A DNA stretch of 15,063 nucleotides, taken from an uncultured Collinsella sp. (lineage in GTDB: Bacteria; Actinomycetota; Coriobacteriia; Coriobacteriales; Coriobacteriaceae). The notes below the pieces were generated by a model. It saw only the letters and a list, made by a program, of their open reading frames with translations, ran no database searches and was not told the DNA's origin. Within the stretch, counting starts at the first letter, position 1. Every line of letters starts with the position of its first letter. A program made the translations under genes and the position numbers. Positions 8,402-14,716 of this stretch are shown here, one piece after another. Where the stretch lies: contig URAD01000032.1 in the NCBI GenBank assembly GCA_900545745.1, forward strand, positions 1 to 15,063, written 5' to 3'.

Positions 8402-8845
8402 TTAAGCCTCCAGCTCAATCTTCGTGGGGTTCTGGGCAGCATGCGGATGCTCGGCACCAGCGTAGACCTTAAGCTTGGTCATCTGGGCACGGCCGAGGGT
8501 GGTCTTGGGCAGCATACCGCGAACGGCGCGCTCGATGACCTTCTCCGGGTGCTTCTCCATAGCCTGGCGGAAGCTCTCAGCCTTGAGGCCGCCGTTGTAG
8601 CCGCTGTGGCGATAATAGGTCTTCGTGTCGGCCTTGTTACCGGTAAGCTGGACCTTATCGGCGTTGATGACGACAACGAAGTCGCCGCAGTCGCTGTTGG
8701 GCGTGAACTGGGGCTTGTTCTTACCGCGCAGGATCATTGCGATCTGGGTGGCAAGACGGCCCAGGACAGCACCATCGGCGTCGACGAGAACCCAGTTGCG
8801 CTGGACCTCGCCCTGCTTGGCGTAGTGAGTCGATTTCGAAATCAC
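8402..8845 (-). CDS. rplM: 50S ribosomal protein L13 (uL13)
   Basis: This 147-residue early-assembly protein of the large subunit shows the family features: WVLVDADGAVLGRLATQIA near residues 18-36, the KPQFTPNSDCGDFVVVINA block, the YYRHSGYNGGLK motif and AVRGMLPKTTLGR. The start codon is GTG at 8845, supported by GGAGGAG (8857-8851) 5 nt upstream. A strong promoter lies about 70-95 nt upstream, giving a leader of about 60 nt. The gene is first in the rplM-rpsI operon. Confidence 0.98.
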   Translation of the reverse strand: MISKSTHYAKQGEVQRNWVLVDADGAVLGRLATQIAMILRGKNKPQFTPNSDCGDFVVVINADKVQLTGNKADTKTYYRHSGYNGGLKAESFRQAMEKHPEKVIERAVRGMLPKTTLGRAQMTKLKVYAGAEHPHAAQNPTKIELEA

Positions 8846-8874
8846 TTAGACTCCTCCATGTACAGTACGTGTTG

Positions 8875-8904
8875 TTACAGAGATTCACGGGGCTCTGCAA
8901 GTAA
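8875..8904 (-). promoter_or_regulatory. Small stem-loop in the rplM leader
   Basis: CAGAG (8878-8882) and CTCTG (8893-8897) pair around a 10-nt loop, with an outer TTA/TAA pairing across a bulge, between the promoter and the rplM ribosome binding site. Leaders of L13 operons in some bacteria are autoregulatory; whether this small structure has such a role is only a possibility. Confidence 0.3.
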
Positions 8905-8911
8905 CCCGTCC

Positions 8912-8939
8912 ATATTACCCCGCTCGCCGTACGAGTCAA
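8912..8939 (-). promoter_or_regulatory. Sigma-70 promoter of rplM-rpsI
   Basis: On the minus strand TTGACT (8939-8934) is followed after 16 nt by TAATAT (8917-8912), close to the housekeeping consensus. Transcription would start near 8905, about 60 nt before the GTG start of rplM. Confidence 0.85.
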
Positions 8940-9002
8940 CAGGTATTTTGGCTCCGACCAGAGTTTCTGCACATGTCGTCCATGGGTCATGACGTCGCGA
9001 CG

Positions 9003-9881
9003 CTAACGCTCGACAAACGCCTCGATATCTCCCAGCAAGCGCTTTGCCTCCTGGCGGCCCTGAATATACAAGTCTAGGAGCTTTGCCGGATCGTGCTCAA
9101 CGTGGCCGACCTCGACCGGCTTTTGCGGAGCAACGACCAGCGCGCGTCCCTCGCGCTCATACTTCCACAGATGCATGCGCTGGATGTTATAGCGGTCGTG
9201 GCGCGTCTCGATAGCCTCGAGCAGGTAGGGGTAGTCGGCATAGCGGGCGCGCGCGGCGGGCATAAACTCGTAGGGCTTTTTCTCGTACGAGCGGTCCTGC
9301 GTGACAATGACGACCGCGCGATCGAAGCCCGCCTCCTCCAGCACGTGCTCGATAGGGACCGAATCGGCTACGCCGCCATCGACGTATTTATGCCCGTCAA
9401 TCTCGACCGGCGGCGTCACCAGCGGTAGCGACGTCGAGGCGCGCACGGCATCGAGGTCGAGCACGGCGCTTTTGACCGGCAGGTACGTGGCGGTTCCAAA
9501 GAGCATGTCCGTCGCGACGGCATACATCTCGATGGGGCTCGCGTCGAACGTCTCGTTGTCAAAGGGATCCAGGCGGTCCTGGACATCGTTGAAGATAAAG
9601 TCGTAACCCACGATGGAGCCCGTGGACGCAAATGATGCGGCGCCCATGAAGCGATTGTCGTTGCAGAAAGCCAGGTTGATGCGGTTGGCACGGCCGATCT
9701 GGTGCGACTTGTAGTTCACGCCGTTGAGGGCACCTGCCGATACGCCATATACCGCCGGGATCTCGACGCCGGCCTCCATGAGAACGTCGAGCACGCCTGC
9801 GGTAAATTGCCCGCGGAAGCTGCCGCCCTCCAAAACGAGCGCGACTTTGCCGGCGTTCTTTGCCTTATCTTCTGCAGTCAT
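9003..9881 (-). CDS. Patatin-like phospholipase / lipid acyl hydrolase
   Basis: This 292-residue soluble protein belongs to the patatin family, hydrolases with a Ser-Asp catalytic dyad that remove acyl chains from lipids. The three defining parts are visible. They are the oxyanion loop LEGGSFRGQFTAGVL (about 17-31), the nucleophile elbow YGVSAGALNG (45-54, Ser48) and the dyad aspartate in YVDGGVADSVP (166-176, Asp168). There is no signal peptide, so it is probably cytosolic, like bacterial YjjU-type proteins. CCTCCT on the plus strand (9892-9887) gives an AGGAGG ribosome binding site 5 nt before ATG 9881. It precedes the rplM promoter without a visible terminator. The physiological substrate is unknown. 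Confidence 0.92.
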   Translation of the reverse strand: MTAEDKAKNAGKVALVLEGGSFRGQFTAGVLDVLMEAGVEIPAVYGVSAGALNGVNYKSHQIGRANRINLAFCNDNRFMGAASFASTGSIVGYDFIFNDVQDRLDPFDNETFDASPIEMYAVATDMLFGTATYLPVKSAVLDLDAVRASTSLPLVTPPVEIDGHKYVDGGVADSVPIEHVLEEAGFDRAVVIVTQDRSYEKKPYEFMPAARARYADYPYLLEAIETRHDRYNIQRMHLWKYEREGRALVVAPQKPVEVGHVEHDPAKLLDLYIQGRQEAKRLLGDIEAFVER

Positions 9882-9968
9882 GTTGACCTCCTGCGATTGC
9901 GTTTTGGCTTTCTTCTACCCAGTTTTGGGATGGCGAGCGCGCAGGTTTTTCGAGGCGGCAGGTGAAGC

Positions 9969-10106
9969 GGAAAGTGTGTCCCAGTTTGAGGCGGGATTCC
10001 GGGATGCGCTTTCCACTTGGACCGCCGCTGGGAAAGCGCGTCCCGTTCTGAGCGCGGATTCCGGGACGTACTTTCCGCCTGGGCCGCCATTGGGAAAGCG
10101 CGCCCC
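9969..10106. repeat. Array of five alternating inverted 14-bp motifs, 62-bp period
   Basis: Three forward motifs of the form GGAAAGYGYGYCCC start at 9969, 10031 and 10093, exactly 62 bp apart. Two inverse motifs of the form GGGAYGYRCTTTCC start at 10001 and 10063, also 62 bp apart. The gaps alternate 18, 16, 18 and 16 bp and are themselves repeated (GCGGATTCC before each inverse motif; TGGRCCGCC after it). The array sits between the patatin gene and the tmRNA terminator and does not code. The organisation resembles REP/BIME-type palindromic elements. Its function is unknown. Confidence 0.85.
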
Positions 10107-10151
10107 ACTCTGCGTCACTGAGGCGTTTTCTTTACGCCCGCGCCCTGCACA

Positions 10152-10168
10152 GAGTTCGATTCTCCGCG
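10152..10168 (+). repeat. Inverted 17-bp copy of the tmRNA T-arm
   Basis: GAGTTCGATTCTCCGCG (10152-10168, plus strand) is identical to the T-arm and inner acceptor of the tmRNA gene, encoded on the minus strand at 10251-10235. The two form a perfect 17-bp inverted repeat with 66 nt between, enclosing the tmRNA terminator. tmRNA 3' ends are common integration targets, so this could be a trace of an attachment site, but the inverted orientation is unusual. Confidence 0.7.
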
Positions 10169-10182
10169 GTATCTATAAGTAA

Positions 10183-10217
10183 TAAAAAAGCAGGTAGGTG
10201 CGTTTACCTACCTGCTT
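10183..10217 (-). terminator. Terminator of the tmRNA gene
   Basis: On the minus strand AGCAGGTAGGT (10216-10206) pairs perfectly with ACCTACCTGCT (10199-10189) around a 6-nt loop and is followed by a run of T (10189-10184), then ATT. It begins 9 nt after the tmRNA CCA end. Confidence 0.93.
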
Positions 10218-10225
10218 GTAACTAT

Positions 10226-10589
10226 TGGTGGAGGCGCGGAGAATCGAACTCCGGTCCACGAAAGCCCCCTGATTGGCATCTCCAAGCTCAGTCGCTGGTT
10301 TTGTCTCGGACGCTTTGCGCGCAGCGACACGCTCGCGGCGTCCTAACCGGTTCGGTCTTAGCCCGCGCCATACCGATTACGTGCGCAGGAGCATTCCCCT
10401 AAAATGACGTCGCGCCGGTGTCGGGGAAATCACCGGGTTGACGCGCCGCTATAAACTAAGCAGCAAGAGCCATAGGCTCAAAAGAAGAGTTGTTGTCAAT
10501 TCAATTTGACGGTACCCCTGTTTAACGAGGCGAGGAGACCTCGGCTTGCTTCCTCTCTCAGAGCTATCGTGTCGAAACCAGTCGCCCCC
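10226..10589 (-). ncRNA. ssrA: Transfer-messenger RNA (tmRNA)
   Basis: This RNA of about 364 nt rescues stalled ribosomes and tags the unfinished protein for destruction. The 5' end GGGGGCG (10589-10583) pairs with the 3' acceptor strand CGCCTCC just before ACCA, and CCA is encoded (10228-10226). The conserved 5' segment CTGGTTTCGACA follows the acceptor, as in known one-piece tmRNAs. The T-arm is CGGAG-TTCGATT-CTCCG. The internal reading frame ends GCT CTT GCT GCT TAG (stop 10458-10456). The most likely tag is DNNSSFEPMALAA, with GAC at 10497-10495 as resume codon, preceded by Ala from the charged tmRNA. The resume codon is inferred, since an in-frame TGA lies two codons upstream. The promoter was not firmly identified; TAAGAT at 10691-10686 is a weak candidate. 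Confidence 0.95.
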
Positions 10590-10826
10590 GAATGTCGGGA
10601 AAGTCTGGATGGCATTGGGCACGAGCACCCAACACCCGTCGACTTTTCAAGGAACATGCAGGGCGAGCCCCGCTTGTGGAGTGTTATCTTACCACGTTCT
10701 GAAAGCGGACAGCTGTTCTATGCACGAGCTGTGAAGACCCTAATGTGCACCATACTTCGCACTTTTGCTACCGAACGCGTCACGTATATTTTCGCCAAGC
10801 AAAATTGACCCGCCGAAAGGACCGTT
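10590..10826. other. Divergent spacer between tmRNA and the 144-residue protein
   Basis: This spacer of 237 bp should contain the tmRNA promoter (minus strand) and that of the next gene (plus strand). A -10-like TATATT at 10785-10790 lies 37 nt before the plus-strand start, with TTGCTA (10765-10770) only 14 nt upstream of it. For tmRNA, TAAGAT (10691-10686) is a possible -10 without a clear -35. Nothing else was recognised. Confidence 0.35.
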
Positions 10827-11261
10827 ATGGATACCAAGCAGCAACTCGTCAATGCCCTCGCAGGCCTGGGCTCAACCATTACCGAAGCCATGGATGTCAT
10901 CGAAGGCTTTGTCCCCTGTGGACATCCCGCCCTCACGGTATCGAACGCACTCGTCGCGCTGGACGCTGACGATGATGCAGCTCTCGCCCAGCAGCTTGAG
11001 ACCGTCGAGGGCTTTATCGACCACGTGAGTGAGAACCGCGGCGTGGCCGCCTACCACGACATCGAGGTCGAGCTCGCGGGTCCCAAAGCCGATCTGCTCG
11101 CAGCAATCCGCGAGGTAGGCGCCCTTATGCAGACCGCAGGCGTCAAGAACACCCAGGTCAACGAGTGGGTCTACCGCAGCCTGGCAGCACTCGACAGCTC
11201 TGACGAAAAGGCAGCCGAGCAGCTCGCAGAAAGTCCCGCCATTAAGGCCGAGCTTTTGTAA
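10827..11261 (+). CDS. Hypothetical helical protein with an internal repeat
   Basis: I do not recognise this acidic 144-residue protein. It has no signal peptide or membrane segment and reads as almost entirely alpha-helical. Two halves look alike: residues 7-60 (ending ALVALDADDDAALAQQLETV) and 90-136 (ending SLAALDSSDEKAAEQLAES) both run from a short hydrophobic helix to an AL-D-acidic-AA-QL helix. A PCGHPAL segment (30-36) contains the only cysteine and could be noted as a possible metal or redox site, but nothing supports this further. AAAGGA (10816-10821) lies 5 nt before the ATG. The gene stands alone between tmRNA and a convergent toxin-antitoxin operon. Confidence 0.8.
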   Translation: MDTKQQLVNALAGLGSTITEAMDVIEGFVPCGHPALTVSNALVALDADDDAALAQQLETVEGFIDHVSENRGVAAYHDIEVELAGPKADLLAAIREVGALMQTAGVKNTQVNEWVYRSLAALDSSDEKAAEQLAESPAIKAELL

Positions 11262-11270
11262 ATAGCAGAC

Positions 11271-11307
11271 GCGGGCCCCTTGGCGCATCGTCGTCCAAGA
11301 GGCCCGC
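11271..11307. terminator. Shared hairpin between convergent genes
   Basis: GCGGGCCCCTTGG (11271-11283) pairs with CCAAGAGGCCCGC (11295-11307), 12 of 13 positions, around an 11-nt loop. It lies 9 nt after the plus-strand hypothetical gene and 12 nt after the PIN toxin gene, so it probably ends both transcripts. Neither side has a good T tract. Confidence 0.6.
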
Positions 11308-11319
11308 AAACAGTTCGCG

Positions 11320-11835
11320 TTAACCGATAGCCGCGCCGCCGCGTTCGGTCAAAGCCAGAATCGGCATCATTTGGCGCGGGGTCTTTGCTGCAAGATCGGC
11401 ATGTTCGAGCAGCTTGCGATCGTTGGTCACCAAGTAATCGACCTGTGCGCGCTTGCACGCGGCGAGCACCAAGTTGTCCTCGTAATCGCGATGGAACGTC
11501 AGATATTTGTCGGCTAGCCACAGATCGGATGCATCAGCGCCCACGGCCGTGGCGTTTTCGGTCATGTTCCGAACAAACGCCAACGCCGCATCGCCAATTG
11601 CACGGGCAGACGCCTCGTCGAGCGCTCCCCCGCTGGCAAGAACGCTGCGCTTCAGTTCGTGTTGGACAACGTACAGCACGTCCTTGGCGATATGCACCGG
11701 AAAGAACAGCAATGCCCCCGTCTCCGTCGCCTGACCAATAAACGCACGCGCGGCAAGCGACTCGGCATGGTCGACGCAAAACGAATCAACCCATACGTTG
11801 GCGTCTACCATGATCTTGAGAGGCGCCCCACTCAC
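11320..11835 (-). CDS. PIN-domain toxin (putative ribonuclease)
   Basis: This 171-residue protein has the PIN-domain layout of metal-dependent RNases in type II toxin-antitoxin systems. The acidic residues expected around the active site are visible: Asp11 in KIMVDANVWVD, Glu60 in the helical middle, Asp117/Asp120 in RDYEDNLVLAACKRAQVDYLVTND, and Asp139 at the end of that strand. The start is taken as GTG at 11835, which overlaps the antitoxin stop (GTGA, 4 nt) and has AAAGGGG a few bases upstream; ATG 11811 would cut too close to Asp11. The overlap implies translational coupling. VapC-like function is inferred from the fold and context; the RNA target is unknown. Confidence 0.82.
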   Translation of the reverse strand: MSGAPLKIMVDANVWVDSFCVDHAESLAARAFIGQATETGALLFFPVHIAKDVLYVVQHELKRSVLASGGALDEASARAIGDAALAFVRNMTENATAVGADASDLWLADKYLTFHRDYEDNLVLAACKRAQVDYLVTNDRKLLEHADLAAKTPRQMMPILALTERGGAAIG

Positions 11836-12167
11836 TGGATCATCCCCTTTTGGCGATAATGCTCATCCATGGCTTCGGAATAGATTGTGTCCCAACCGCG
11901 ATCGTCGGATACGGGCGACGGAGCGATGCCCAGGTCCGCGTAAAGCTGATCCGCCGCCGCCCATGATGCGGCGAACGGAGTATCGTGCGCGACGGTTTGT
12001 TGCCGACCATCAACGGCAGACAGCACTTCCTCACACTGCCCGCCACCCTGTGCGACCTTGACCACCACCTTTTTGATGAGCTCGGGCAGTGACCCGCCCG
12101 AAAGCCGCAGCGCTTCCTCGGCACGGTTCTTGACCTGGCGATCCACGCGAACGTTCACCTGCGCCAT
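11832..12167 (-). CDS. Ribbon-helix-helix (RelB/DinJ-type) antitoxin
   Basis: This protein of about 111 residues would neutralise the downstream PIN toxin and repress the operon. The N-terminus, MAQVNVRVDRQVKNRAEEALRLSGGSLPELIKK, matches the beta-strand and two helices of DinJ/RelB-type DNA-binding antitoxins. The C-terminal part, with WAAADQLYADLGI and YSEAMDEHYRQKGMIQ, is the likely toxin-binding tail. The ATG at 12167 is chosen because the DNA-binding strand begins there, though it has no clear ribosome binding site. GTG at 12185, with AAGGGAG 10 nt upstream, is the alternative. DinJ-type antitoxins usually partner RelE/YafQ toxins, so the PIN partner is a mixed pairing. Confidence 0.8.
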   Translation of the reverse strand: MAQVNVRVDRQVKNRAEEALRLSGGSLPELIKKVVVKVAQGGGQCEEVLSAVDGRQQTVAHDTPFAASWAAADQLYADLGIAPSPVSDDRGWDTIYSEAMDEHYRQKGMIQ

Positions 12168-12205
12168 GCCGCTAACAGCACCCACGTTGATCCCGCTCCC
12201 TTCAA

Positions 12206-12246
12206 TTGCTAACACCGCTAGCAACACTATATAGAGGAGCTAGCAA
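12206..12246. promoter_or_regulatory. Operator half-sites of the toxin-antitoxin operon
   Basis: The octamer GCTAGCAA occurs at 12217-12224 and again at 12239-12246, 22 bp (about two helix turns) apart. An inverted near-copy TTGCTAAC lies at 12206-12213. Together the three sites bracket the -10 element. Ribbon-helix-helix antitoxins typically autorepress through such spaced short repeats. Confidence 0.7.
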
Positions 12247-12254
12247 ATGGTCAA
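12226..12254 (-). promoter_or_regulatory. Promoter of the toxin-antitoxin operon
   Basis: On the minus strand TTGACC (12254-12249) and TATAGT (12231-12226) are separated by exactly 17 nt. The -10 is flanked by the GCTAGCAA repeats. The expected start of transcription is near 12219, about 50 nt before the antitoxin ATG. Confidence 0.8.
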
Positions 12255-12258
12255 ATGC

Positions 12259-12304
12259 AAAAGGCCTGCGCCCAGACGGCACCGATGCCGTCTGGGCGCA
12301 GGCC
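12259..12304 (-). terminator. Terminator of the P-type ATPase operon
   Basis: GGCCTGCGCCCAGACGGCA (12263-12281) and its exact 19-bp reverse complement (12286-12304) enclose a CCGA loop. On the minus strand the stem is followed by TTTT (12262-12259), then GCATTT. It ends only 4 nt before the -35 element of the toxin-antitoxin promoter, insulating that operon from ATPase transcription. Confidence 0.93.
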
Positions 12305-12328
12305 AGATAACGTGGGCGAACACGCCTG

Positions 12329-14404
12329 CTAACGCAGATATGCCTTCGCGTTGCCCAGGCTGTAGGCAATCGTCGAGCCGTTGTGCAGCAGTGACGACGT
12401 CTGCGGAGTGATCATGCCGGTAATGCCCAGCGCCAGGAGCGCCGAGTTGGTGAGCATCACCTTGGAATACGAACTCGTCAGACGGTCGATAAGCCCCTGG
12501 CTCATGCGGCGCAGGCGCACGATCGCGGCAAGATCCGTATCGGTCAGGATGATATCGGCGACCTCCTTGGCGATGTCACTTCCGCCACCCATCGCCAAGC
12601 CCACGTCAGCCAAGCCGAGCGCCGGCGAATCGTTGACGCCGTCGCCCACCATGGCAACGTGGCGCCCCTCGCTCTTAATGCGTTCCACATAAGCGTACTT
12701 GTCCTCGGGCAGCAGCTCGGCCTTAAATTCATCGACACCCGCCTCGCGCGCAATGCGCTCGGCCGTGCGCTCGGAGTCGCCCGTGAGCATAACGACATGC
12801 TTGACGCCCAGCGCATGCAGGTCGGCGATAGCCTCGCGGACCCCGGGCTTGAGCGGATCCTCGATGCCGAGCACGCCCACGACCGTGCCGTCGACCGCCA
12901 GGTACAGCGGCGACAAGCCCTGCATCTGGGACTCGATGCGCTCCTTGATGTCGGACTCGAGCTGCGCGCCCTCATCCTCGAATACAAAGTGCGCTGAACC
13001 GATGATTGCGCGACGATCCTCGATTGACGAGGCAATGCCGTGCGCCACGATATACTCAACGGCAGCATGGCGCTCGCGATGCTCGAGCTCGCGCTCGCGC
13101 GCCGCATTGACCACAGCGCGCGCCACCGGATGCGGAAAATGCTCCTCCAGGCAAGCGGAAAGGCGCAGGACCTCATCCTCGCTCCAGCCATCGGTCGTCA
13201 GCACGCAAGCCAGGCGCGGCTGCGCCTCGGTGAGCGTGCCGGTCTTGTCAAAGACAATGGTATCGGCCTTGGCAAACGACTCAAAATACTTCGCGCCCTT
13301 GACCATGACGCCCATCTTGGCAGCATCGCTCATAGCGGTCATGACGGCAACGGAACCCGTGAGCTTGAGTGCGCACGAGTAGTCGACCATCAGCGCCGCC
13401 GAGGTCTTAATGAGGCTACGCGTAGTGAGAGCGACAAGGCCCGCGAGCAGGAAGTTCCACGGGACGATCTTGTTGGCGAGGTCTTCCATGTGCGACTGGC
13501 CCTCGGACTTGAGCGAGTCGGCCGCCTGCACGAGCGAGACGATCGAGCGCAGCTTGGTCTGAGCCGTGTTGGCGCGCACGCGCACCAAGATGCTGCCGTC
13601 CTCGACGACAGTTCCAGCAAACACATCGTCGCCTGCGCTGCGCTCGACGGCAAGCGGCTCGCCGGTCAGGGTCGCCTGGTTAACCATGGCGCTTCCCTGC
13701 TCAACCACGCCGTCGATGCAGATGGACATGCCGGTGCGAACGGCGACCAAGTCGCCGGGCTCAAGCTCGGTGGCGGCAACGCTCACCTCGGTGTCGCCGA
13801 CGACCTTTTGCGCCTTGTCGGGCACATCGAGCAGCGAGTTGATGAGCTCGTTTTCGCTCATGGCGCGGGTGTAGTCCTCGAGCAGCTCGCCCACGTTGAG
13901 CAGGAACATCGTCTGCCCCGCGGTATCGACATCACGTTTGACAAACGAGATACCGATGGCCGAAGCGTCGAGCACGGGAACGGCCAGACGCGGCTGCGAG
14001 AGCTCGTGGAGAGCGGCGCGCAAAAATGCCATGTAACCGGCCACGACAAAGATGGCACGCAGCGGCGTAGGCAGGAACCAGCGGCGCGCGTAGTGGGCAC
14101 CGATAAGTGTGGCAAGATCCATGACGAGCTTGTGCTTGCGTGGCTCAAGCTGCATCACGTAACCCGTCTTTGCGTCGGCAATGGCCTGGGCATCGAGCGC
14201 ACCCAGGGCGTCGAGCACGCCTGCACGACACTGCTCGTCATATTCGAGCGCCATCTGGCCAATACGGCCATAAACGCGCACCTTGTGCACGCCGTCGATA
14301 TCGCCGCTGAGTTTAAGAAGTGCGTCGAGATCGCTCTCTGGCACAGGACCCGCCAATTGAAGACGGGTCCTGCCGGGGATCTCGCTAATAATCGAGAATC
14401 TCAT
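12329..14404 (-). CDS. P1B-type metal-translocating ATPase, SCA motif (P1B-6/FezB-like candidate)
   Basis: This 691-residue membrane ATPase has the complete catalytic core. It includes the actuator-domain LTGEP (246-250), the phosphorylated DKTGT (386-390), the HP of FPHPVARA (425-426), TGDS (541-544) and GDGVND (587-592). The membrane metal-binding motif, normally CPC or SPC, reads DYSCALKL (341-348), with Cys344 alone. The N-terminus is a short heavy-metal-associated-like domain (1-60) without CxxC that instead begins EIPGRTRLQL. Hydrophobic segments lie at about 94-130, 315-350 and 645-665. It starts 18 nt after a small membrane-protein gene, with no clear ribosome binding site of its own, so coupling is likely. 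The SCA motif and partner suggest the P1B-6 group, linked to iron and ferrosomes; the metal is inferred. Confidence 0.9.
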   Translation of the reverse strand: MRFSIISEIPGRTRLQLAGPVPESDLDALLKLSGDIDGVHKVRVYGRIGQMALEYDEQCRAGVLDALGALDAQAIADAKTGYVMQLEPRKHKLVMDLATLIGAHYARRWFLPTPLRAIFVVAGYMAFLRAALHELSQPRLAVPVLDASAIGISFVKRDVDTAGQTMFLLNVGELLEDYTRAMSENELINSLLDVPDKAQKVVGDTEVSVAATELEPGDLVAVRTGMSICIDGVVEQGSAMVNQATLTGEPLAVERSAGDDVFAGTVVEDGSILVRVRANTAQTKLRSIVSLVQAADSLKSEGQSHMEDLANKIVPWNFLLAGLVALTTRSLIKTSAALMVDYSCALKLTGSVAVMTAMSDAAKMGVMVKGAKYFESFAKADTIVFDKTGTLTEAQPRLACVLTTDGWSEDEVLRLSACLEEHFPHPVARAVVNAARERELEHRERHAAVEYIVAHGIASSIEDRRAIIGSAHFVFEDEGAQLESDIKERIESQMQGLSPLYLAVDGTVVGVLGIEDPLKPGVREAIADLHALGVKHVVMLTGDSERTAERIAREAGVDEFKAELLPEDKYAYVERIKSEGRHVAMVGDGVNDSPALGLADVGLAMGGGSDIAKEVADIILTDTDLAAIVRLRRMSQGLIDRLTSSYSKVMLTNSALLALGITGMITPQTSSLLHNGSTIAYSLGNAKAYLR

Positions 14405-14422
14405 AGTTTGTGCCCGGGAGCG

Positions 14423-14668
14423 TTACTCGGCTGCCTCGTCAGCAGCGGCCTCGCTCTGGGTGATGTAGGCAGCCTCGGCAACCATGTCGTCGACATTGGC
14501 CTTGGCCTGCTCGACCATGTCCTGATAGCAGTTCTTGACGCGCATACCGCACGCGATGCCCTGCACGCAGGCATTCTTTACCGGAGCGCTGGTAAGCAGC
14601 TTGATGCCGGCCGTGCCGAGCAGAAAACCGCCACCAACAAGCAGGGTGTTAAAAGTCGACTTCTTCAT
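14423..14668 (-). CDS. Small single-span membrane protein (DUF6110/FezA-like candidate)
   Basis: This 81-residue protein has one N-terminal hydrophobic segment (about 8-26) rich in glycine (VGGGFLLGTAG). It is followed by a basic, helical segment with Cys34, Cys40 and Cys47, and an acidic alanine-rich tail. No signal-peptidase site is evident, so it is probably anchored in the membrane with the tail in the cytoplasm. The ATG at 14668 is supported by AAGGGAG 7 nt upstream; a longer open frame upstream crosses the leader hairpins and is rejected. The position directly before a P1B ATPase matches small proteins of this kind in Firmicutes and Coriobacteria, and FezA in ferrosome operons. The family assignment comes from memory of size, topology and context, not from a search. 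Confidence 0.75.
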   Translation of the reverse strand: MKKSTFNTLLVGGGFLLGTAGIKLLTSAPVKNACVQGIACGMRVKNCYQDMVEQAKANVDDMVAEAAYITQSEAAADEAAE

Positions 14669-14684
14669 GTTGCTTCTCCCTTTT

Positions 14685-14716
14685 GCCGCACAAGCGCGGC
14701 ATGGTGCCTTAGCACC
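14685..14716 (-). promoter_or_regulatory. Two short hairpins in the leader of the ATPase operon
   Basis: In minus-strand order GGTGC-TAAG-GCACC (14716-14703) is followed 2 nt later by GCCGC-GCTTGT-GCGGC (14700-14685), ending just before AAAAGGGAG. Both are perfect 5-bp stems in the 5' leader of about 78 nt. They could affect ribosome access or mRNA stability; there is no T tract. Confidence 0.45.

Noticed and set aside
8842..8859. Five-codon upstream frame MEESK overlapping the rplM start
   Set aside because: Its codons are the rplM ribosome binding site itself and it has no ribosome binding site of its own, so it is most likely coincidence.
9969..10106. Possible CRISPR array
   Set aside because: Motifs alternate in orientation, the spacers are also repeated, and no cas gene is nearby.
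9878..10182. Short open frames in both strands over the repeat array
   Set aside because: They arise from the 62-bp repeats, whose regular hairpin pattern explains the sequence, and they lack starts with ribosome binding sites.
10506..10808. 100-residue plus-strand open frame
   Set aside because: It lies over the 5' part of the tmRNA gene in antisense and has no recognisable protein feature.
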